DNA of 64,000 bases. Source: CAZSSM01 sp964609385. GTDB lineage: Bacteria; Planctomycetota; Planctomycetia; Isosphaerales; Isosphaeraceae. Location of the stretch: NCBI GenBank assembly GCA_964609385.1, contig CAZSSM010000012.1:1-64000 (forward strand), in the 5' to 3' direction. Below are positions 43,518-51,088 of this stretch, piece after piece. The notes under the pieces are model-generated. The model did not search any database. It was not told where the DNA came from and worked only from the letters and a program-made list of their open reading frames with translations. Each line of letters starts with the position of its first letter. The stretch's first letter is position 1. The position numbers and the translations under genes are program-made.

Positions 43518-43795
43518 GATTTGGGTGTCCCGGAACGAGTCTCATAGAGTATTAGTTTTGGGTCATTGTTCCCAACAAACCCCCTGTGCCGCTACCCGAA
43601 CGTCTATTGTTCAGATAGGACCCAATCCCAGGAGATCCCTCCAGGTTCCGTCCGGTCTGGATTGTCCGCCTGCTCGTCATTCGTACCCTACACCGAAGAT
43701 CAGCTCTTTCAAAGTCAAGGTGTTCTCCTCCCAGAGGCTGAACTGTTATCCTCAAACTTCCACATCGGACGCGGCCGTATGCGGAGAAACGGCAC

Positions 43796-44578
43796 ATGAA
43801 CTCTTCGTCCCAACTGCTTGGCACTTTGAAACCCAAAGGTGGTGGCGATCCCATCCCCCTTAAGCGCCAGCAACTTGTGATCGGTCGTCGGCCCTCCTGC
43901 GATATCCATCTTGACTACGCCAACATCTCCGGCAAGCACTGCACTCTGAGCTATCTCAACGGTGTCTGGCACATCCGCGATATGGGCAGCAGCAATGGAA
44001 CAATGATCAATGGAATCAAGATCGCTTCGCAGCAAGGAATCATGCCAACCGACACGATCAGCTTCGCCAACCATGAGTTTCAGCTCGACTATACTCCGGC
44101 CGGACCGATCTCGTTCCGTGAAAGTCGCGAGCTACTCGGTGATAACTTCGAGGAGGGCTCGATCGGCGAACTCAAAGAACGCCGATCGTTGCTAGAACTC
44201 GCTGGCCTATCCGGTCGTTCCGACGGAGACAGCGGTTCCAATTCAACTCGTCGTGCTCCAAATCTGGAGCCCCGATCATTGGAATTCGACGATGATTCCT
44301 CTATAACAGGTACACCCGCACCAAATAAGGTTCGACACAAACCTGGCTTGAAGCCTCGATCGCAGAATCTTTCCGCATCGCAATCATCCGGGTCGGACAT
44401 TTCGCCTAGGCACCGAGAAGAGGCCGAAGAGCTTCCGAACGATACAGTCTTCCCAAACGAGCGAAATACCGATGTGTTGTCGACCCCCAATCAACCATCG
44501 ACCGCTCCTCAGGCCATCGAGGAAGACAGTGATTTCTTCCGGTGCATTGAGGAAGACATCAACGATGACGATCGATGA
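43796..44578 (+). CDS. FHA-domain protein with long acidic/Ser-rich tail
   Basis: This 260-aa soluble protein has an FHA domain in residues 5-100. The phosphothreonine pocket is present: IGRRPSCDIHLD (Gly30, Arg31), ISGKHCTL (Ser45, Lys47, His48) and SSNGTMING (Ser66, Asn67, Gly68). The rest is Ser/Pro/acid-rich and probably disordered, with a Glu/Asp-rich end (IEEDINDDD). It is the second FHA-only protein in the window and is about 90 residues longer than the one at 15285. It may dock phosphorylated partners such as a Ser/Thr kinase network. Confidence 0.9.
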   Translation: MNSSSQLLGTLKPKGGGDPIPLKRQQLVIGRRPSCDIHLDYANISGKHCTLSYLNGVWHIRDMGSSNGTMINGIKIASQQGIMPTDTISFANHEFQLDYTPAGPISFRESRELLGDNFEEGSIGELKERRSLLELAGLSGRSDGDSGSNSTRRAPNLEPRSLEFDDDSSITGTPAPNKVRHKPGLKPRSQNLSASQSSGSDISPRHREEAEELPNDTVFPNERNTDVLSTPNQPSTAPQAIEEDSDFFRCIEEDINDDDR

Positions 44579-44603
44579 GCCTTTCGCTAGCATCCTCCCA
44601 GAA

Positions 44604-44636
44604 TAGACTCGGCAGATTGATTAATCGAAGAGTCTA
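44604..44636. terminator. Possible bidirectional hairpin between the FHA and glycosyltransferase genes
   Basis: TAGACTC (44604-44610) pairs with GAGTCTA (44630-44636) around a 19-nt loop containing the palindrome GATTAATC. It sits between the convergent FHA and GT4 genes, overlapping the last 3 bases of the GT4 stop codon. No strong T-tract follows. Confidence 0.3.
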
Positions 44637-45953
44637 AGTGACGGGTTGCGAAACTTCCGATCGGTCGTTGATATTTTCTGAGACATAAGATGATCTAATC
44701 ATCTCAGACATTAATTGATTCCAGGCTCTGCAAGAAATCGAACGCTCGTGATGTCTTTCAAATCCTTGACGCGCCGCCCTTCCCTGACGGGTAGCCTCGT
44801 TGGGGTTTTCTGACAAATACCGGACCGCGTCAGAGAGTCCAGTCACATCACCTGGCTCGATGACCGCACCGCAGCCAGCGGCTCGGATCGCGTCGGCTGT
44901 TTCGGAGCGATTTGGCCCGACGAAGAGACAAGGTCGCCCCGACGCCATAGCACCATAGAGCTTACCCGGAACGACGATGCCTACCATCTCAGACCTCATT
45001 GTGATCAGATGGGCATCGGCCACCGTCAAGGATAAATGAAGCTGATCACGCGGCACATATCCTCGAAACTGGATGTTAGTCAACGCTCGGTCTCGAGCCG
45101 TCTCGCGAACTTCCTCGAGACGAGGCCCTCCTCCCACGAAAAGCCAAATGATCTCGGGTCGATTGCGCAGCGTTTCTGCCGCCGCGATCACCTCCTCGAA
45201 GCGGTGAGCAAGGCCCAAGTTGCCCGAATACATCACGACGAAGCGATCATTGAGGCCCCAACGACAACGCAGAGGATGATCAATTCTTGAACGCGGCATA
45301 ACCTCGTCAGCTCGAGTCCAGACACCAATCGTCTCGATCCGATCTGACGCGATCCGCTTTTCGACAATCCTTTGCTTCATGTAGGGTCCCAACGCAACCA
45401 CGCGATCGGCCTGACGAAGAATCGTGGTGGCGATGGCGTCAAGCCAACGAACCATGAGCCCCTCGGCCTGCATGCGTCCAAGCGCCAGGCTGGCGTCGGG
45501 ATGGAGATCCATACACCAAGCGATGTGTCGAACGCCTCGGAGTCGCTTGAGCATCGTACCGATCAGACCGATTAGAGGTGGGGTCGTCAACGTCACGACC
45601 AGGTCGGGACGCGGGACCCTCCAGGCCATCACGATCGCACCGGCGAAGAAGCTGAGGTAATCGATCATCCGTCTCAAGACAGAGCCGCGTCCAAAACTGC
45701 TGGTCTGGATCCGATGAATCGCGACTCCGTGGTGCGTTTCGCGACTCGTGAGCGACCGTCGGGTATCCTCAACACCGTAAGATCCCCGCCCTGCCAAAAC
45801 GTGGCAATCGTAGCCGGCCTCGGCAAGCGACTCAGCCAGGTCGGCTAAGTGCTGCGCCGTGGAGGCCATGTCGGGCCAATAATACTGGTTGACAAACAGA
45901 ACGCGCGGGCGTCTGGCCGGGGTGGTTGACCCCGGCTGGGTCTGGCTCACCAT
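44634..45953 (-). CDS. GT4-family glycosyltransferase (WbuB-like)
   Basis: This 439-aa glycosyltransferase has two Rossmann-like halves (GT-B). The N-terminal acceptor half contains RVLFVNQYYWPDMASTAQHL and a Gly-rich loop. The C-terminal donor half contains VMYSGNLGLAHRFE, FVGGGPRLEEV and the family E-x7-E-like region near VGIVVPGKLYGAMASGRP. It uses an NDP-sugar to extend a cell-surface polysaccharide or O-antigen-like chain, at the inner-membrane face. It overlaps the fucose-synthase-like gene by 7 bases, so the two are coupled. The donor sugar is not predictable from sequence alone. Confidence 0.9.
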   Translation of the reverse strand: MVSQTQPGSTTPARRPRVLFVNQYYWPDMASTAQHLADLAESLAEAGYDCHVLAGRGSYGVEDTRRSLTSRETHHGVAIHRIQTSSFGRGSVLRRMIDYLSFFAGAIVMAWRVPRPDLVVTLTTPPLIGLIGTMLKRLRGVRHIAWCMDLHPDASLALGRMQAEGLMVRWLDAIATTILRQADRVVALGPYMKQRIVEKRIASDRIETIGVWTRADEVMPRSRIDHPLRCRWGLNDRFVVMYSGNLGLAHRFEEVIAAAETLRNRPEIIWLFVGGGPRLEEVRETARDRALTNIQFRGYVPRDQLHLSLTVADAHLITMRSEMVGIVVPGKLYGAMASGRPCLFVGPNRSETADAIRAAGCGAVIEPGDVTGLSDAVRYLSENPNEATRQGRAARQGFERHHERSISCRAWNQLMSEMIRSSYVSENINDRSEVSQPVT

Positions 45954-46912
45954 TTGGCATCGGCCTCATCTTTGTGGACGCGATACCAGGCAACGGTTTT
46001 CTCAAGGCCGTCCCGAAGCGTAGTCGGTGGTGTCCAGCCGTCTAGCGATTGCGTCATTCGCGAGATGTCCAAGACTTTCAAGGGTGCACCATCGGGCTTG
46101 TCGGTATTCCAGGCGATTCGGCCACGATAGTTGGTGACAGCTTGGATCGTTTCGGCCAACTCTCGGATCGATGTGCCCACACCGGTCCCAATGTTCAACG
46201 GAACCTCAGTGTCATGGTAATGATGGGAGGCCAGGAGAATCGCGTCGGCACAGTCAGGTGCATACAAAAACTCGCGGACCGGACTGCCGGTCCCCCAGAC
46301 CTCGACAGTTGGTTTGTCGTCACGCTCGGCCTCGACGAACTTACGGATAAGCGCGGCTGCCACGTGAGACCGCTCAGGATTATACGAGTCGCCCGGGCCG
46401 TAGAGATTCGTCAAAATCAGATGGATCGTCTCCAAGCCGTACTGGCGCTTGTAGGCGTGCCCTTGAACTGACAACATCTTCTTGGTTAGGCCGTAATTGA
46501 CGACGCTGGCATGGCAAGGTCCCGTCCAAAGGTCGTCCTCGTTGAGGTGACCTTGGAGATATCCTGGATAGCTGCAGGCAGTTCCAATCACGACGACCTT
46601 CTCGACATCGACGAGTCGAGCCGCCTCTAATACGTTGGCTCCCATGACTAAGTTTTCGTAGTAAAGCCGGCCTGGCTCGGTCTGATTGATTCCGATTCCG
46701 CCGTAGTAAGCGGCCGCATGAATCAGCAAGTCACAAGGGTGCTCGAGCAAGCACTTCATGGACGAATCGAGGCTGGTGAAGTTGAATTCGCGACGCCTTG
46801 GGACATAGACCTCAGCCCCAAATGCTTCGAGACGATGGACTAAATGTCGACCAAGGAAACCGGCTCCTCCAGTTACCGTCACACGCTTGCCAGACCATTC
46901 GCTCTCAACCAT
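45947..46912 (-). CDS. GDP-L-fucose-synthase-like NAD(P) epimerase/reductase
   Basis: This 321-aa extended SDR has the Rossmann motif TGGAGFLGRH (about 12-21), the fucose-synthase-style HAAAYYGGI region, GTACSYPG and the catalytic YGLTKK (Tyr/Lys pair at about 141-145). This pattern is close to GDP-4-keto-6-deoxymannose 3,5-epimerase/4-reductase (Fcl), which makes GDP-L-fucose, but a related 4-reductase or epimerase specificity cannot be excluded. No gmd (GDP-mannose dehydratase) is in the window. GGAGGA 7 nt before the ATG at 46912 fixes the start. It is coupled to the glycosyltransferase gene. Confidence 0.83.
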   Translation of the reverse strand: MVESEWSGKRVTVTGGAGFLGRHLVHRLEAFGAEVYVPRRREFNFTSLDSSMKCLLEHPCDLLIHAAAYYGGIGINQTEPGRLYYENLVMGANVLEAARLVDVEKVVVIGTACSYPGYLQGHLNEDDLWTGPCHASVVNYGLTKKMLSVQGHAYKRQYGLETIHLILTNLYGPGDSYNPERSHVAAALIRKFVEAERDDKPTVEVWGTGSPVREFLYAPDCADAILLASHHYHDTEVPLNIGTGVGTSIRELAETIQAVTNYRGRIAWNTDKPDGAPLKVLDISRMTQSLDGWTPPTTLRDGLEKTVAWYRVHKDEADAKW

Positions 46913-47125
46913 GGCGAGTTCCTCCGGACTTGAAATCAATAATCCCGATTATGATCGGTCTTAAACACAGACGCAGCGCTGGGCCACTGAGGGGAGAGTC
47001 GCGATGATCATGAGTTGATTCGCGATTCCCCTCAAGAAGTCGAACTTCCCCAACGCGTAGATGTCCCGAGTGTGATGCGATCAAGTAAAGTTAGTTGCTA
47101 CCAATCGCCACTAGCTAAGGCTGTA

Positions 47126-48055
47126 TCAAACGTTGGCAAAGGGGTTGGCGTACTCGATCATCCGCGCCGCACGGACCAGCTCGGCGATCCCGCGGTCTAG
47201 GTCGATGGTCGTCTCGAACCCCTTCCGGCGGATCTTCTCGTAACTGACTTCGTAGTTCCGCTGATCGGCGTCCGATCCCACCTCGGCGAAATGGAGGTAG
47301 TAATCGACGTGTTCCATGACCTTGCGTGCGACCTGTTCTTTGGTGAAATTCATGCTTTCGTGACCGACATTATAAACGTCGTCGCGAACTGATTCCCAAT
47401 TCTCGAGCGCGTAGAGGAACGAACGCGCCATATCGCGAACGTGGACGAAGGTTCGCTTGTAGTTACCTTGGTAGACGATCAGGTTGCGGTTGCGGACGGC
47501 CTGGTACGTGAAATCGTTGGGCAGGAGGTCAAGCCGCATCCGATTGCTGACGCCGAAGGCGGTGGCGAATCGATAGGCCAAGCTGTTTCCCGCTTCCAAG
47601 ACGAGTCGCTCGGCCTCCGCCTTCGTTTCGCCGTAGAGAGTAATCGGCGTCAGGGGTGTCGACTCATTGCAGACGTAGTCGGGAATCTTTCCATAGATGC
47701 TTCCCGTTGAGGCATAAAGGACAGCCTGATTGGGTTTTCGTTGCTGAAGGAGGATCCGTGTCCCCTCAACGTTGGTCGCCTGCGCGACGGCCGGCTCTTT
47801 CTTGCAGGCCGGATAGCCGACGATCGACGCTAAGTGGACGATCGCATCGACGCCGTCAAGAGCTTGACTGACCGCCTCGACATCGGTCACGTCGCCCTTA
47901 ATCAGTTCGAAGCCTTGATGGCGGCAGCAGGGCAGAAGCCCATGCCCACCGAACTTGAGGATGTCTAGGACGCGGACCTGATGACCCGCCTCGAGAAGTG
48001 TCGGCACGAGCGTCGAGCCGACATAGCCCGCGCCACCTGTGACCAAGATCCGCAT
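47126..48055 (-). CDS. NAD-dependent nucleotide-sugar epimerase/dehydratase
   Basis: This 309-aa extended SDR has TGGAGYVGSTL (residues 7-17), GVDAIVHLASIVG, the Ser/Thr-Tyr-Lys set ASTGSIYG and LYGETKAEAER, and RTFVHVRDMARSFL. It resembles UDP-glucose/galactose 4-epimerase-like and polysaccharide-pathway epimerases, but has no diagnostic residues for one substrate. The ATG at 48055 is the start; the open frame upstream to 48283 is not protein-like. It is in the same direction as the two polysaccharide genes downstream (45-47 kb) and separated from them by 210 bases. Confidence 0.85.
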   Translation of the reverse strand: MRILVTGGAGYVGSTLVPTLLEAGHQVRVLDILKFGGHGLLPCCRHQGFELIKGDVTDVEAVSQALDGVDAIVHLASIVGYPACKKEPAVAQATNVEGTRILLQQRKPNQAVLYASTGSIYGKIPDYVCNESTPLTPITLYGETKAEAERLVLEAGNSLAYRFATAFGVSNRMRLDLLPNDFTYQAVRNRNLIVYQGNYKRTFVHVRDMARSFLYALENWESVRDDVYNVGHESMNFTKEQVARKVMEHVDYYLHFAEVGSDADQRNYEVSYEKIRRKGFETTIDLDRGIAELVRAARMIEYANPFANV

Positions 48056-48450
48056 CGTTATCTTTCCCATCCCTGGTAGCGAACCGAACGATCGTCGCGG
48101 CGCTCGAGCCGGTCCAACGACCGAGGCTGAGGGCCGAGACCGTGCTTGGACCCTCGAACGATTGAGGCCACGGGCCGATTCGACCCGACCTCCTTCTGAG
48201 CGATCGAAATCGGAATCGATCAGGCGACAGGATGTTAGTTTCCACGTGCCGCTTACCGACAGGAATCGACCGGATCGATTCACAGTACGGTTGGTCAGAA
48301 GGGCCCCTTACGGTTCGATCCGGAACGTTGCTTGGCCGAGTAACTCGGGCTATGATCGGCCGACCCGCCTGGTCCAGCCTCTCTCTTCCTCGTCCGGACC
48401 GGGACGACTATTCGCCGCTAGCCCGTCTTCGCTCCGAAAGTACTAAGCCC
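48056..48450. other. Intergenic region between divergent genes
   Basis: This 395-base gap separates the leftward epimerase from the rightward symporter subunits. No gene, repeat or strong hairpin was seen. It should carry the two divergent promoters; hexamers could not be assigned with confidence. Confidence 0.35.
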
Positions 48451-48873
48451 ATGAGATCCCATTCGCAGTCCCTCGACGGGGACCCCGTTTACGGCGAGGA
48501 GGACGATCCGGTCTACACCTCCAGCCGTCGCGAGGTCGTCATCATCCTGGCCGTCTGGTCAGTCGCGATGATCTGGACTGTCGGGGTCTGCTATCTCCAA
48601 GGCTATGCAGACCATCCCAAACCTGTCGGAACACTCGACGCCATGATCCCAAGCCTAGAGCGTTTCGATCGCGATCCCGCTGGACTGCGAACGCCGTTCG
48701 GGCTTGGCATCCCCGATTGGGTTTTCTGGGGGATTATCTTCCCCTGGGCGATCTCGATCGCCGCAAGCGCCTGGTTCTGCTTCGCCGTCATGACTGATGA
48801 CACCGAGCCGACCGATGCCGAGGCCCTGAACACCTCCAATGCTGGCCTAAGGGAGGCCGGCGATGACCAATGA
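48451..48873 (+). CDS. Small two-span membrane protein, probable symporter accessory subunit (DUF997/YhdT-like)
   Basis: This 140-aa membrane protein has two hydrophobic spans (about 30-50, VIILAVWSVAMIWTVGVCY, and about 90-112, WVFWGIIFPWAISIAASAW) and an acidic C-terminal tail. Small two-span partners of this kind are typically encoded directly upstream of sodium:solute symporters (the YhdT-PanF arrangement). It overlaps the downstream symporter gene by 11 bases, so translation is coupled. It probably stabilises or regulates the symporter. Confidence 0.75.
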   Translation: MRSHSQSLDGDPVYGEEDDPVYTSSRREVVIILAVWSVAMIWTVGVCYLQGYADHPKPVGTLDAMIPSLERFDRDPAGLRTPFGLGIPDWVFWGIIFPWAISIAASAWFCFAVMTDDTEPTDAEALNTSNAGLREAGDDQ

Positions 48874-50833
48874 GCAAGCCGCTGGCGTCGTTTTCGTCCT
48901 CTACATGCTCGGGGTTTTCGGTCTGGCAATCCTCTCGAACCGCCTCTTGAGCGGCCGCGGGTTCCTCGCCGAGTACTTTCTAGGCAGCCGTGGATTGGGC
49001 GTATGGGCACTGGCATTCACCTTCGCAGCAACCAGTGCCAGCGGCGGGAGCTTCACGGGGTTCCCCTCGTTGATCTACACACACGGCTGGATCCTCGGAT
49101 TCTGGATTGCCGGTTACATGGTCATGCCCTTGGTGACGATGGGTCTAATGGGCAAACGCCTCAACCAGGTTGCCCGACGTGCCGGAGCGATCACGATCCC
49201 CGACGTGCTCCGCGAGCGGTATCAGGCCAACGCACTCGGTCTGGTCGCCTCGATGATCCTAATTTTATTCACGATTACCAACCTGATCGCCCAGTTCAAA
49301 GCCGGCGGACTCATCCTGAGCGTCCTGCTAGACGAGTTCAGAGAGATCTCCGAACTAGCCGAGTTTCTCTTTGGCTCGTTCGTCGAAGTGCTTCCAGCGG
49401 GCGTCAAGCCAATCTATGTCCTTAGTTTGTTCGTCTTTGCATTTACTGTCATTCTGTACACAGCCTATGGTGGCTTCCGCGCAGTGGTCTGGACTGATGT
49501 ATTGCAAGGGGTCGTCATGGGTTTCGGCGTGGTTCTGCTGATCCCATTCGTCATCAGTAAAGCGGGCGGCTTGGAGAACGTGTCACGAACCCTCAATGAA
49601 CGCCCACCCTCCCAGGTGATCGGTCTAATTTCCGAAGACAACGCCTTGGAATTCTTTGCCAACGAACCGAGCCGCGATGACCTCTTCCTTCAGATTGCGA
49701 TCGAACCGGAAACCCGCGCTGTTGCTGACGACGAACGTCCGCAAGTAGCTGTCGAAGAGTTCGATGATCGAACCCTCATCCGCGTGGGGCTCACGCGCGA
49801 CCCTGTTCAGCCTGATCGAGTCGCGACAACGAGTCGAGAAGTTCTCGAAGCCCTTCGCAGATCGGAACAGGCCTCTGCATTGATCCAAGTCAGGTTGGTC
49901 AACTTGGGAGACGATCGGGTCGTCACAGGGGAGGGGACTGTCCCAATCAACGAGGACCCGATCAATCTGATCCCCGGCTCGCAATGGGTCTACGGCCCCG
50001 GACGTAAATCTGATGGAGCGCCGTTCCTGCCGTTGGCGCTAAGCATCTCGTTCTTCTTTTTCTGGCCGATCGCCGCAGCCGGCCAGCCTGGTTCGATGGT
50101 CCGGATGATGGCCTTCCGAGACACCAAGACGCTCCGAGTTTCGATCTGGGTTGTCACGCTCTACTACAGCGCAATCTATCTGCCGATGGTCTTCTTGTTC
50201 GTCACGGCAAGGACCCTAATTCATCCAGCCGAATTGGCCTCAGGATCCGATCAAATCATGCCGCAATTGGCCAAAATCGCGGCCCCTTGGTGGTTGGCCG
50301 GCATCCTAATCGCCGCCCCATTCGCGGCGGTTATGTCGACAGTCGACTCGTTTCTCCTCATGATCAGCTCCAGTTTTGTTAGGGATATCTATCAAAGTTG
50401 GGTCAATCCGGACGTTGCCGAAAAAAGAATTAAGCAAATCAGCTACGCGACGACGGCCATCGTCGGCGTGTTAGTGACAACCCTCGCGTTGAATCCGCCC
50501 GAGTTCCTGCAGACAATCATCGTCTTCACTGGGGCAGCGTTTGCATCCACGTTCCTCGCGCCGATCTTCTTGGGAGTCTACTGGAAGCGGATGACTCGAC
50601 TTGGGGCGTGGGCCTCGTTATTGAGTGGGTTTGGGATCATCGTCGTTGCTCACACGATCGGTCCGTATCTGTTCGACTGGCCGGTCAACCCTCTAGGCTT
50701 TGAGCCGGTTCTATTGGCATTGTTGGTCTCGTTCGCCTTGGGAATCGGGGTCAGCCTGGTGACACCGAAGTTCCCCGACGCGCTGATTCGACGCTATTTC
50801 AGCCGAGTTGCTCGTCCCGACGAGGCATCATAA
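48863..50833 (+). CDS. Sodium:solute symporter (SSS family) with soluble insert
   Basis: This 656-aa SSS-family carrier couples Na+ entry to import of a solute. About 13 membrane spans are visible, with the family motif AYGGFRAVVWTDVLQGVVM near one third and, further on, AQPGSMVRMMAFRDTKTLR-like and AAPFAAVMSTVDSFLLMISSSFVRDIY. It resembles the pantothenate permease branch (PanF). Usual length is 480-550; about 110-125 extra residues (roughly 49615-50020) form an acidic soluble domain between the span ending SKAGGLENV and the span beginning FLPLALS. GGGAGG precedes the ATG, which overlaps the upstream subunit. Confidence 0.9.
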   Translation: MTNEQAAGVVFVLYMLGVFGLAILSNRLLSGRGFLAEYFLGSRGLGVWALAFTFAATSASGGSFTGFPSLIYTHGWILGFWIAGYMVMPLVTMGLMGKRLNQVARRAGAITIPDVLRERYQANALGLVASMILILFTITNLIAQFKAGGLILSVLLDEFREISELAEFLFGSFVEVLPAGVKPIYVLSLFVFAFTVILYTAYGGFRAVVWTDVLQGVVMGFGVVLLIPFVISKAGGLENVSRTLNERPPSQVIGLISEDNALEFFANEPSRDDLFLQIAIEPETRAVADDERPQVAVEEFDDRTLIRVGLTRDPVQPDRVATTSREVLEALRRSEQASALIQVRLVNLGDDRVVTGEGTVPINEDPINLIPGSQWVYGPGRKSDGAPFLPLALSISFFFFWPIAAAGQPGSMVRMMAFRDTKTLRVSIWVVTLYYSAIYLPMVFLFVTARTLIHPAELASGSDQIMPQLAKIAAPWWLAGILIAAPFAAVMSTVDSFLLMISSSFVRDIYQSWVNPDVAEKRIKQISYATTAIVGVLVTTLALNPPEFLQTIIVFTGAAFASTFLAPIFLGVYWKRMTRLGAWASLLSGFGIIVVAHTIGPYLFDWPVNPLGFEPVLLALLVSFALGIGVSLVTPKFPDALIRRYFSRVARPDEAS

Positions 50834-51088
50834 GTTCCCCCTAGACTTCGCTGACAATGTGACAAAGGGGTCGAGGATCATCACACCCTGTTTGTTCGTT
50901 GCTAGTCGGTAACAACATCGATTGGGAATGAAGCTTTCCCGTCGGCCGTGACACGGTCTGTAGGCGCGGACGGTCCGTCAATCCCACCGTTGTTCGCTTT
51001 CGAGTCGATCAGTCAGCAGACGACCGCGTAAACGCATCGACGGCTGTTGGCTTCAAATCCTTGCTCAAAGTCAAGAGGGAATGCGGAT

